DNA from: Actinomycetes bacterium
GTDB lineage: Bacteria; Actinomycetota; Actinomycetes; Actinomycetales; Demequinaceae
Direction of reading: 5' to 3'
DNA length: 40,520 nucleotides
NCBI GenBank assembly: GCA_030428165.1
Contig: JAUIBG010000003.1
Coordinates: 1 to 40,520, forward strand
The notes under the pieces were generated by a model, which saw nothing but the letters and a program-made list of their open reading frames with translations, ran no database searches and was not told the DNA's origin. Below, piece after piece: positions 27,642 to 35,733 of the stretch. The position numbers were made by a program, and so were the translations under genes. Position 1 is the stretch's first letter. Each line of letters begins with the position of its first letter.

Positions 27642-28082
27642 ATGATGGCACGCATCCACAAGGCCATGAACGAGCGCGACGGCGGCTTCACGCTGATCGA
27701 GCTCCTCGTGGTCATGATCATCATCGGCATCCTCGCCGCGATCGCCGTTCCGATCTTCCTCTCGCAGCGCGCGAAGGCGGAGGACTCGGCGGCCAAGGCC
27801 GACGTCTCGACGCTCGGTAAGGAGGTGGCGACGTGGTGGGTCGACGGCACCGCGATGCCCACCATCGCTGAGGGCACCGACACCTACACCATTGCGGGCG
27901 AGAACGTCGGCAACCGCTCGAACAACGTCGAGCTCGGTGGCGACACCGGCTCGACCGCGACCGACTGGTGCGTCTGGGTCTACAACCTCGAGGGTGACGT
28001 TGCGGCCTCTACTGGCTACGAGTACTCGGCGCAGGGCGGCCTTGCTGCCGGCGCCTGCGGCGAGGCGGTGCCGTCCTCCTAG
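27642..28082 (+). CDS. pilA: Major type IV pilin (PilA-like prepilin)
   Basis: Class III leader and cleavage motif MMARIHKAMNERDGG|FTLIELLVVMIIIGILAAIAVPIFLSQRAKAEDSAAKADVS; two Cys in the C-terminal half (DWCVW, GACGE); strong RBS (aaggaaagg). Confidence 0.93.
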   Translation: MMARIHKAMNERDGGFTLIELLVVMIIIGILAAIAVPIFLSQRAKAEDSAAKADVSTLGKEVATWWVDGTAMPTIAEGTDTYTIAGENVGNRSNNVELGGDTGSTATDWCVWVYNLEGDVAASTGYEYSAQGGLAAGACGEAVPSS

Positions 28083-28099
28083 GTCTCGCACCACCACGT

Positions 28100-28138
28100 C
28101 GGTGCGTGGGCTCCCGTTCTGCGGGGGCCCACGCACCG
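28100..28138 (+). other. Very stable stem-loop immediately downstream of the major pilin gene (terminator-like / mRNA 3' stabiliser)
   Basis: CGGTGCGTGGGCTCCCG-TTCTG-CGGGGGCCCACGCACCG: 17-pair stem including one T-G wobble, 5-nt loop, starting about 18 nt after the stop; no poly-T follows. Confidence 0.85.
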
Positions 28139-28187
28139 GTGGCATGCGCACCCCGCACAGATTCCGGCGACAGGCAAGGAGCAGACC

Positions 28188-30029
28188 ATGCGCCGACGGA
28201 CGCACGATGAGGGATTCACCCTGATCGAGTTGATTGTCGCGATGCTCGTTCTTGCCATCGTGCTCCTGTCGATCATCACGATCCAGGCGCGCGCCCTTAC
28301 GACGGTGGCGGAGGCCAATGCGCGGCAGCAGGCGACGACCTTCGCCAACGAGGCCATGGAGCAGCTGAGGGCGGTGCCGTGGAACGTGCTCAAGCGAGGA
28401 ATGGCGTCCAACTACCTCGCTGCTTCGGGCGGAGATTCGCACGTGGGCAGCGACGTGCTCACCGTGGACGGGGTCACCGTCGCCCTTGAGGTCGCGGCGG
28501 CCGGGTCTGCAGATCAGGACCTCGACAGCCCGTGGCCCCCGCTGTTCGACGAGACAGGCTCCCACGCGCACGTGGAGGAGGACCCGGCGGGCTCGGGACG
28601 TCAGTACACCGTGTACGCGTACGTGACGGAGGACCTCACGGGGCTGGACGACGCCGTCGGGCTCGCCGTGGTCGTGGAGTGGACCTCCCGCGAGGACGGC
28701 GACGTCGATCAGACGGTGCTGTGGTCGACGGCCTACGCCCCCTCGGGCGGATGCGGAGACCTCAACAACGCCCCCTTCCTCGCGTCGTGTCAGGCGTCGT
28801 TCTACGGTTCCGCACAGAGCGCTACCGTCTCGACCACCGTCTCGGCGGCTGAGTACGTCGATTCGAGCGTGGGCGGAGACCAGGACCCGGTGCCCGTGGT
28901 TCCCGGCTCGTCCTTCTACACCTTCACCGTGTCGACCGCGTCGACGTCGTCGCGCATCTCGAGCCTGCAGTTCACGGACATTGACGCCAATGCGCAGTAC
29001 GGCGGAATCGTGTGGGACGACGACGACAGCAGCACCCAGCCGACCGTAGAAGGCTGGGAGGAGGGATTCGAGAACTACTCTCTCCGCGCGTCGAATGACA
29101 CGGTCTCAACCGATGCCGCACCTGCCAATCCGACCGACATCTACACCTCAGGGTCCAACACATCGGAGGACTTCAACTCGTTCTGGGGAGGCGTCGAGCT
29201 CGAAGCGCGCTCGGACGACAGCCGCGATGGTGTGCTCGATGCCTCGACCACGGACGCCTGCGATGTCGGCGTCGGCGCGGCGCAGGTGCCGGCGGGCCAG
29301 CCCTGTGCATCCGCGCAGTTGGACGATGCGTCGTCGTACGGGGCCTTCGTGCTCATGGAGTTCGGCGGCGAGATGATCCGTCTGAGCAGGGTGCGTCAAG
29401 AGAGCGGCTCGTCCGTGTCGAACACCTTCGCAGGCCGATTCGTGGAGGCGACGGCGGGCAATGGCGATTCCGGCTGCCAGCTCCTTGGCGGGTCGGGCTG
29501 CGTCTCTGCGGGGTTCAACGGCACGCTCGGCGATGTCAGCATCGGGGCTGTGATCGGCGACACCTGGGACGGCGGTGCCGCGCCCGACGGCCTCGTGACA
29601 GTGTCCAACTACACGGAGGTGGGCATGGTCGACCGCGGCTATCAGCAGCCTGCCTCGACGCCGACGCTCTCGCGCACCGCCACGATCCAGTTCTGGAATG
29701 GGGCGGGATACTCGACGGCGAACCTGTCCACCTACTCGTCCGACACCCACACCATCGGCAGCGCGACCTGGACCAACTCGCGGGCGACCGTGGAGGTCGT
29801 CGACGGAACCATCTCCATTCTCCCGGGTCAGGTCACCGTCGCGGGCTCGGATCCCGACTGCACAGACGAGTCGTGCGACGTGACCGCCACGAACGGGCTC
29901 ATTCAGATCGACGTCACCTACCTCATCACTCCCGACAATGGATCGATCGATCCCTTCGAGCTCACCGTGACGACAGTGATCGCCGGAGGCACCTCCTCCG
30001 CCTCGTACAAGGAGCCGACTGATGCGTAG
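28188..30029 (+). CDS. Large PilV-like minor pilin (613 aa)
   Basis: Prepilin motif RRRTHDEG|FTLIELIVAMLVLAIVLLSIITIQARAL; about 550-residue Ser/Thr/Asp-rich, beta-rich extracellular region. Confidence 0.85.
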   Translation: MRRRTHDEGFTLIELIVAMLVLAIVLLSIITIQARALTTVAEANARQQATTFANEAMEQLRAVPWNVLKRGMASNYLAASGGDSHVGSDVLTVDGVTVALEVAAAGSADQDLDSPWPPLFDETGSHAHVEEDPAGSGRQYTVYAYVTEDLTGLDDAVGLAVVVEWTSREDGDVDQTVLWSTAYAPSGGCGDLNNAPFLASCQASFYGSAQSATVSTTVSAAEYVDSSVGGDQDPVPVVPGSSFYTFTVSTASTSSRISSLQFTDIDANAQYGGIVWDDDDSSTQPTVEGWEEGFENYSLRASNDTVSTDAAPANPTDIYTSGSNTSEDFNSFWGGVELEARSDDSRDGVLDASTTDACDVGVGAAQVPAGQPCASAQLDDASSYGAFVLMEFGGEMIRLSRVRQESGSSVSNTFAGRFVEATAGNGDSGCQLLGGSGCVSAGFNGTLGDVSIGAVIGDTWDGGAAPDGLVTVSNYTEVGMVDRGYQQPASTPTLSRTATIQFWNGAGYSTANLSTYSSDTHTIGSATWTNSRATVEVVDGTISILPGQVTVAGSDPDCTDESCDVTATNGLIQIDVTYLITPDNGSIDPFELTVTTVIAGGTSSASYKEPTDA

Positions 30030-30693
30030 TGTGACGCGACGCAGGCTCGACCGTGGCGACGGCGGCTTCACGCTCGTGGAGATGCTCGTGTCCATGGCGG
30101 TGTTCGGCGTCATCATGGCTGCGGTGCTCTCGGTCTTCGTGACGATGACGAACCAGGCTCGGGACACCCTCGCCAGGACTCAGGCCGTCGAGAACGCCCG
30201 GCTGGGCATCTCGCAGATCGACCGCCAGATCAGATCGGGAAACCTCATCCTCGACCCCGCGCTGGACGGCTACGACGAGGCAGGCGTGCCGCCCAACTAC
30301 TCCCTGCGCGTCTACACGCAGGCAGACGGCGACGATCGGTGCGTGCAGTGGCGCGTCCTGTTCTCGGACGGATCAGACTTCGGCGACCTGCAGTACAGGT
30401 CATGGGAGGCGGGCAACCCGGGCTCCGCGACCGCATGGTCCATCGTCGCCTCCAACGTCGTCGCTCCCGTCGGGGCCCTGGACCCCGACGATCAGTCGAC
30501 GTGGCCGCCGTTCTGGATTGACTCCACGCTGCCCAGCGGCACGGCCGCCCAGAACATTCGGATCACGCTCAGGCTGTCGGACCCGCTTGCAGATGAGGAC
30601 GCGAAGCCGATGACGCTGACGACCGTCGTGACCGGGCGCAATACGGTATTCGGATATTCTTCCGACAACTGCTCGTCGATCCCGACCCCCTAG
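30022..30693 (+). CDS. PilW-like minor pilin (PulJ/GspJ-type)
   Basis: Prepilin motif RLDRGDGG|FTLVEMLVSMAVFGVIMAAVLSVFVTMTNQARDTLARTQAVENARLGISQIDRQIRSGN; overlaps the upstream gene by 8 nt. Confidence 0.87.
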   Translation: MRSVTRRRLDRGDGGFTLVEMLVSMAVFGVIMAAVLSVFVTMTNQARDTLARTQAVENARLGISQIDRQIRSGNLILDPALDGYDEAGVPPNYSLRVYTQADGDDRCVQWRVLFSDGSDFGDLQYRSWEAGNPGSATAWSIVASNVVAPVGALDPDDQSTWPPFWIDSTLPSGTAAQNIRITLRLSDPLADEDAKPMTLTTVVTGRNTVFGYSSDNCSSIPTP

Positions 30694-30707
30694 GGAGTGA
30701 AGCGCTC

Positions 30708-32237
30708 ATGATCAGGCACGACACCCGTGATGACGCAGGCATCGCGCTCGTCACAGTACTCGGCATGGCGATCCTGGGCACGACGATCGCCCTCGTGGTG
30801 GTCACGATGTCCATCATGGTGGCGCAGGATTCGGGACGCGACCGCACCCGGACGATCGAAGTGCATGCAGCGGAGGCGGCTCTCGACGCGACCATGGCGG
30901 AGCTCGAGATCGCCTCGCCGTGCGACGCGCCGAGCTTCAGCCCCGCGACGTACTCCGATGGAGCGGACGAGACCGTCGTCACGGTGTCAATCGAGTACAA
31001 GGACGACGCCGGCAACGTCGTGGGGTGCACCGCGGGCGCCCTCGACGGCACGCCGGCAAGCGCGGTCGTGACCGCCACGGCCACGGCTACCCGTGACTTC
31101 ACGGGCCTCGACCCCGAGCGCACACTGGTGGCGCAGCTCGCACTGACGCCCCGCACATCGGTCTCCAACGACGCCGCCTTGTACTCGTCCGCGGACCTCG
31201 TCCTCGCGTCGGGCATGGACATCGCGCCTCAGCTCAGCTCGGAGAACGCCGATGTCTGGATCGACGAGGGCCACTGGGACTGCGGATCTGGCTCCTACCT
31301 CACGGGATCTCTGATCATGCCCGACGGGTCGTTGGACTTCGACTCCGACTGCTCGGTCACCGGTGACATCTGGGTCGAGTACGACTTCTATCTGAGCGGC
31401 TCGAACTCTTCGACAGGCTCGGCCGGAGGCGACGTGACTGTCAGGTCCGGAGACCTGGAGGGCAGGAACCACCTGTACTTCGGAGGCGATGTGACGGTGG
31501 GGGGAAGCCTCGACATGGCGAACTCCAAGATCGTGTACTCCGGCGGGCCTCAGCAGTACAACGTCGGCGCGGATGCCATCACGGACATCGAGCCCGTAGG
31601 CATTCCCTACATCGAGTACGACTTCCTCGACTGGCAGGCGATGGGCTTCGTGGAGCAGGACGACGAGGACCTCTACGACATGCTCCTGGATCAGTGGAGC
31701 ATCGCATCGAATGAGACGTGGCGCAGCGGTCCCGTCTCGAACTGCCAGTACCACGGGTGGATCGCCAACGGGAACTCGATCGAGTTCCCCTCCGTGCCGA
31801 CCGTCTACGACCTTCGCGAATGCGACAACGTGAAGTTCAACAACGGGAACACCCTCGAGCTGTACGCGGACACCGCTCTCTTCATGCAGGACTTCCACTC
31901 GACCGGCAACCTCACGATCGTGTCGGGCGACGGCGAGCCGCACTCGTTCTGGGCTATCGTCCCGCAGCCCACTGGCGGCTATTCGGCGGGTGACATCGAG
32001 TCCAGCACCGCTATCACCGTCGACCCTGCGATCTCCACATTCTGGTACTCCCCGAATGAGGTTGAGGTGAGGTCGAGTTCTGACATCGTCGGTCAGATCT
32101 ACGGCGGAACCGTCAAGTTTACCTCCGGCCGCTCGCTGATCTACACGAACGTCGGCGTCCCGGGCGTGTCGCTCGTCACCGCAGCACAGACCGACAACGG
32201 CTTCATCGTCGAACTGCTGGCGAAGCAGGAGGACTAG
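30708..32237 (+). CDS. PilX/GspK-like minor pilin-associated protein with beta-solenoid-like C-terminal region
   Basis: N-terminal RHDTRDDAG|IALVTVLGMAILGTTIALVVVTMSIMVAQDSGRDRTRTIEVHAAEAALDATMAELE; C-terminal repetitive short beta-like segments (SLIMPDGSLDFDSDCSVTGDIWVEYDFYLSGS...DVTVRSGDLEGRNHLYFGGDVTVGGSLDMANSKIVYSG). Confidence 0.75.
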   Translation: MIRHDTRDDAGIALVTVLGMAILGTTIALVVVTMSIMVAQDSGRDRTRTIEVHAAEAALDATMAELEIASPCDAPSFSPATYSDGADETVVTVSIEYKDDAGNVVGCTAGALDGTPASAVVTATATATRDFTGLDPERTLVAQLALTPRTSVSNDAALYSSADLVLASGMDIAPQLSSENADVWIDEGHWDCGSGSYLTGSLIMPDGSLDFDSDCSVTGDIWVEYDFYLSGSNSSTGSAGGDVTVRSGDLEGRNHLYFGGDVTVGGSLDMANSKIVYSGGPQQYNVGADAITDIEPVGIPYIEYDFLDWQAMGFVEQDDEDLYDMLLDQWSIASNETWRSGPVSNCQYHGWIANGNSIEFPSVPTVYDLRECDNVKFNNGNTLELYADTALFMQDFHSTGNLTIVSGDGEPHSFWAIVPQPTGGYSAGDIESSTAITVDPAISTFWYSPNEVEVRSSSDIVGQIYGGTVKFTSGRSLIYTNVGVPGVSLVTAAQTDNGFIVELLAKQED

Positions 32238-32243
32238 CGCCAC

Positions 32244-33020
32244 GTGCTCCCGATCGTGGTAGCGGGCCTCGTCGGCCTGCTGTGCGGCTCGTTCGCCAAC
32301 GTATGGATTGCCCGAATTCCGCTCGGTGAGCAGTGGGTGACGGGCTCGAGCCGGTGCCCCTCCTGCGGGCGGGAGATCCGGTGGTTCGACAACATCCCGG
32401 TGCTGAGTTGGGTGGTGCTGCGCGGTCGATGCCGCGCATGCGGGTGGAGAATCCCCGCGACCTATCCGGCGGTGGAGCTCGTGACGGCCCTGCTCTTCTC
32501 GGCAGTCGTCTGGGTTCATGGTGTCTCCGCGCTGGCCGTCGGGCTCTGCTACCTCGCGATGGTCAGCGTTGCCCTCGTCGTCATCGACCTGCGGCACTTC
32601 CGCCTCCCCGACGCGCTGGTGCTCCCGTCGCTCGGCGTGATCGCGGCCGCGCTCGTCACAGAGGTCGTCGTGACCGGCGAACCGAGCCGGCTCCTGATCG
32701 CGTGCGCCGGAGCGGCGCTGCTCGGGGGGTTCTACCTGGTCATGTGGTGGGTGTATCCGGGCGGGCTCGGCTTCGGTGACGTCAAGACGGCACTGCTGCT
32801 CGGTCTTCCGCTCGGCTTCCTGGGCTGGGGGGCGCTGGCGGTCGGCGGAATTCTCGGGCCCTTCGTCGCGGCGGTGTTCGCCGCAGGGGCGATCGCACGC
32901 GCACGCGCATTTCGCGGCGTGCGCATCGCCTATGGCCCCGGTCTGATCATCGGCGCCTGGCTCGGCCTGCTGGCGGGGCAACAGATCGCTTCCGCCTACC
33001 TCGGACTATTGGTGACCTAG
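32244..33020 (+). CDS. pilD: Prepilin peptidase / N-methyltransferase PilD (A24 family)
   Basis: GSFANVWIARIP; SRCPSCGREIRWFDNIPVLSWVVLRGRCRACGWRIPATYPAVELVTALLF; catalytic D (VVIDLRHFRLPD) and GLGFGDVK (GxGD) motifs. Confidence 0.95.
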   Translation: MLPIVVAGLVGLLCGSFANVWIARIPLGEQWVTGSSRCPSCGREIRWFDNIPVLSWVVLRGRCRACGWRIPATYPAVELVTALLFSAVVWVHGVSALAVGLCYLAMVSVALVVIDLRHFRLPDALVLPSLGVIAAALVTEVVVTGEPSRLLIACAGAALLGGFYLVMWWVYPGGLGFGDVKTALLLGLPLGFLGWGALAVGGILGPFVAAVFAAGAIARARAFRGVRIAYGPGLIIGAWLGLLAGQQIASAYLGLLVT

Positions 33021-33023
33021 TTC

Positions 33024-33050
33024 TCAACTCTCGCGGGGTTGAGCCGATAA
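33024..33050 (+). promoter_or_regulatory. FliA/SigD/WhiG-type promoter candidate upstream of pilMNO
   Basis: TCAA(33024-33027)-N15-GCCGATAA(33043-33050) matches consensus TAAA-N15-GCCGATAA at 11 of 12 positions; inverted repeat CTCAACTCT-CGC-GGGGTTGAG (33023-33043) fills the spacer. Confidence 0.6.
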
Positions 33051-33077
33051 GTAACGTACTGAAGGAAAGGTGCGAAA

Positions 33078-34118
33078 GTGGCGCAACGGCGTATTGGTCT
33101 GGACATCGGGACCACGACCGTCCGCATGGCCGAAGTCGAGAGCAACGGCCGAGGCGGAGGGACGGTGGTCGCGTATGGCGAGGCACCTACGCCTCCTGGC
33201 GCGGTGCGCAGCGGAGAAGTCCTCGACGTTCGCGCAGTGGGCCAGACGGTGAAGTCGATCCACGCACACGGCGGGTTTCAGACCAAGGACGTGTGCATCG
33301 GTGTGGGTCTGCCGAGCGCCGCGGTGCGCGAGATCGAGCTTCCGGAGGGGCCGATGCCGCAGATCCGGTCGTCCTTGCCCTTCCAGGTACGTGAGGCGCT
33401 TCCGATCCCGGTCGAAGAGGCATTGCTCGATTTCTTCCCGTCGGCCGCGGTCGAGGTGGATGGCCGCAGCCTGCTCCGCGGCCTGGTGGTGGCCGCTCCG
33501 AAGGTGTCGGTGGGCCAACTGGTCCTCGCGGCTGAGAACGGGGGGCTCAAGCCGGTGGCGGCGGATCTGAGCGCGTTCGCGCTCATGCGCGCGCAGCTGT
33601 CACGCCAGGCTGTCGAACGCACGGTCGCGTTCGTCGACGTGGGAGCCCGGGTCACGACGGTGGTCATCGCGGAACGCGGTGCACCGCGTCTCGTCCGAGT
33701 CCTGCCGAGTGGTGGCGCCGACGTCACCGATGCGCTTTCACAGGCAGGTGCGCTCGACGCCGGACGCGCGGAGGAGGTCAAGCGCATGCTCTCCCGGGGG
33801 CAGCTCGGCCGCGACTCTGAGGCGGTGGCAACTGCCGCCTCCAACGTGACGAAGCGGGTGGTCGAGGCCGTGCGCAATACCTTCGTCTACTTCGCCTCGA
33901 ACAACCCTGGAACGGCGATCGATGCGGTGCTGATGACTGGCGGCGGAGCCGCCGGCGACATGTTCGGCCAGCTCCTCGCGAGTGCGGCCCGTGTCAACGT
34001 GACGCATGGCTCCGGGATCGGCGTCGTCTCCATGGGCAAGAAGGCCCCACGCGACGTGCTCTCCACCCAGTCACGCGCAGTCGCGGTGGCTGTTGGACTC
34101 GGATTGGTGGTGAAGTAG
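33078..34118 (+). CDS. pilM: Type IV pilus assembly protein PilM (actin-like ATPase)
   Basis: QRRIGLDIGTTTVRMAEVE; QIRSSLPFQVREALPIPVEEALLDFFP; AFVDVGARVTTVVIAERGAPRLVRVLPSGG; LMTGGGAAGDMF. Confidence 0.92.
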   Translation: MAQRRIGLDIGTTTVRMAEVESNGRGGGTVVAYGEAPTPPGAVRSGEVLDVRAVGQTVKSIHAHGGFQTKDVCIGVGLPSAAVREIELPEGPMPQIRSSLPFQVREALPIPVEEALLDFFPSAAVEVDGRSLLRGLVVAAPKVSVGQLVLAAENGGLKPVAADLSAFALMRAQLSRQAVERTVAFVDVGARVTTVVIAERGAPRLVRVLPSGGADVTDALSQAGALDAGRAEEVKRMLSRGQLGRDSEAVATAASNVTKRVVEAVRNTFVYFASNNPGTAIDAVLMTGGGAAGDMFGQLLASAARVNVTHGSGIGVVSMGKKAPRDVLSTQSRAVAVAVGLGLVVK

Positions 34119-34829
34119 ATGTCGGCCGTTCCCGCATCGGTCGGGGCACCTTCGTTGCCCCAGGTCAACCTGCTTCCGCCCGAGGTCGAGGGGAAGCGGA
34201 AGCGTGGTCGCACCCGTGCCGCGATCGTGATCGGTCTCCTTGTCTTCGTGCTACTCCTCGCGGCGCTCTGGTTCGCCGCCGTCGCTTGGCGGATTTCGGC
34301 TGAGGTCGCCCTTCAGGCGGAGCAGGACAAGCGCCCCGCGCTCGTCGCTGAACTCGCGGAGTACGACTACGTCACGGGCGTGCAGGACGAGTTCGCGAAT
34401 GCAGTGCTCGCACGGCAGTGGGCGGGCATCACGGACGTGCTGTGGGCCGACTATCTCGACGCCGTCACGTCGGCGCTGCCCGCGGGAACGGACCTGCAGT
34501 CACTCTCCGTGACCCAGGCGAACGCATTCGGCTCGGCCAGCGTGGGGTCGAGTCCGTTCATCACGAGCAGTGTCGGCACGGTGAGCCTCACCGGCCATGT
34601 GAACCAGGCATCCAAGGTCTCGGATGTCCAGGACGCGATCGAGGCCATCAGCGGCCTCACCAATGTGAGCATCACAGTCACGTCGATCGATACGTACCCC
34701 GAGACCGACACGGTGGTGTGGGTGTTCGACGGTACCGCGCAGATCTCGGTCGAGGCGCTCTCGGGTCGCACGGTTGCCGAGGGCTCCCAGCTTCTGGTGG
34801 AGGCCGACGCTTCTGAGGAGGAGTCTTGA
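34119..34829 (+). CDS. pilN: Type IV pilus assembly protein PilN
   Basis: N-terminal VNLLPPEVEGKRKRGR (PilM-binding NLLP motif), one TM, coiled/ferredoxin-like periplasmic-type domain; directly follows pilM. Confidence 0.87.
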   Translation: MSAVPASVGAPSLPQVNLLPPEVEGKRKRGRTRAAIVIGLLVFVLLLAALWFAAVAWRISAEVALQAEQDKRPALVAELAEYDYVTGVQDEFANAVLARQWAGITDVLWADYLDAVTSALPAGTDLQSLSVTQANAFGSASVGSSPFITSSVGTVSLTGHVNQASKVSDVQDAIEAISGLTNVSITVTSIDTYPETDTVVWVFDGTAQISVEALSGRTVAEGSQLLVEADASEEES

Positions 34830-35662
34830 TGAAGAACCAGGGAACCGCAGCGATTCTGCTGCTCGCCCTGCTCGTCGCCGCTGCGGTCGGCGCGGCAGTG
34901 TTTCTCCTGCTGATTCTGCCGGAGTACAACTCCGCGTCAGAGGCACGCGACGATCTCGCAGTCGCGCAGTCGGACAACGAGTTCCTCGAACTGCAGATCC
35001 AGCAGATGCAGGCGCTCGCCGCGGAGGTGCCCACGTGGCAGGAGGAGATCGCCCTCGTCCAGGGCGAGATGCCGGCGACACCGGAGGAAGCAGAACTCCG
35101 GAGGCTGCTCGTCCAGACACTCGAGTCACGCGACCTCCCCGTCGTGGACATCACCATCGGCGACCCTCAAGTGGTCAGCGCCACCAGTTCCGAGGGTTTC
35201 GTGCTGCCGGATGACTCGACGGAGGACTCCGAGAGTTCAGACGTCGCCGCAACGCCCGAGCCGGAGCCCACGGCCAGCGACTCGGCCACCACGGAGACCG
35301 GCACAAGCGCAGCGGATGAGCTGGTGCAGTTCGAGGGACTGATCGGCATTCCTGTGGTTATCACGACCCAGGGTGCTCCCCGTCCCGTCATGGCTGCCCT
35401 CGCGTCGCTGCAGAGTCAGAGCGACCGCTTCTTCACTGTCAGCAATCTGACCGTGTCGACCGCCACAGTCACTGAGGAGGAGCCCGGGCTTCCCGAGCTC
35501 GACGAGTCCGACTGGGAAGTCGTCGTCACCGGACTCGTGTTCTCTCTCCTTGACACTGAGTTGTCCTACCCCGCCGACGAGGAAGGTTCCGTGCCGAGTT
35601 GGGACGGCGATGTCGACAACGTGTTCGAGCCGCTCAAGGGAACCGGGGACACAGGCGAGTAG
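34829..35662 (+). CDS. pilO: Type IV pilus assembly protein PilO
   Basis: Short N-terminus, one TM (AAILLLALLVAAAVGAAVFLLLILP), coiled coil, PilO-like ferredoxin fold; ATG at 34829 overlaps the pilN stop (TGATG). Confidence 0.82.
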   Translation: MKNQGTAAILLLALLVAAAVGAAVFLLLILPEYNSASEARDDLAVAQSDNEFLELQIQQMQALAAEVPTWQEEIALVQGEMPATPEEAELRRLLVQTLESRDLPVVDITIGDPQVVSATSSEGFVLPDDSTEDSESSDVAATPEPEPTASDSATTETGTSAADELVQFEGLIGIPVVITTQGAPRPVMAALASLQSQSDRFFTVSNLTVSTATVTEEEPGLPELDESDWEVVVTGLVFSLLDTELSYPADEEGSVPSWDGDVDNVFEPLKGTGDTGE

Positions 35663-35733
35663 CCCTCACCGGGTCTGCATCGACGGCCGCTCCGCGTCCG
35701 TGGTGAGCCGCGACGCGTGGAAGAATGCTGGCC

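Noticed and set aside
30987-32981. 664-aa minus-strand ORF opposite the PilX-like gene and pilD
   Set aside because: No family motif; composition of a shadow ORF; plus-strand genes have clear domain evidence.
23324-35662. Type II secretion system instead of type IV pilus
   Set aside because: Presence of a PilT retraction ATPase and PilM/PilN/PilO with no secretin or GspC/D/L/M-type genes favours T4P.
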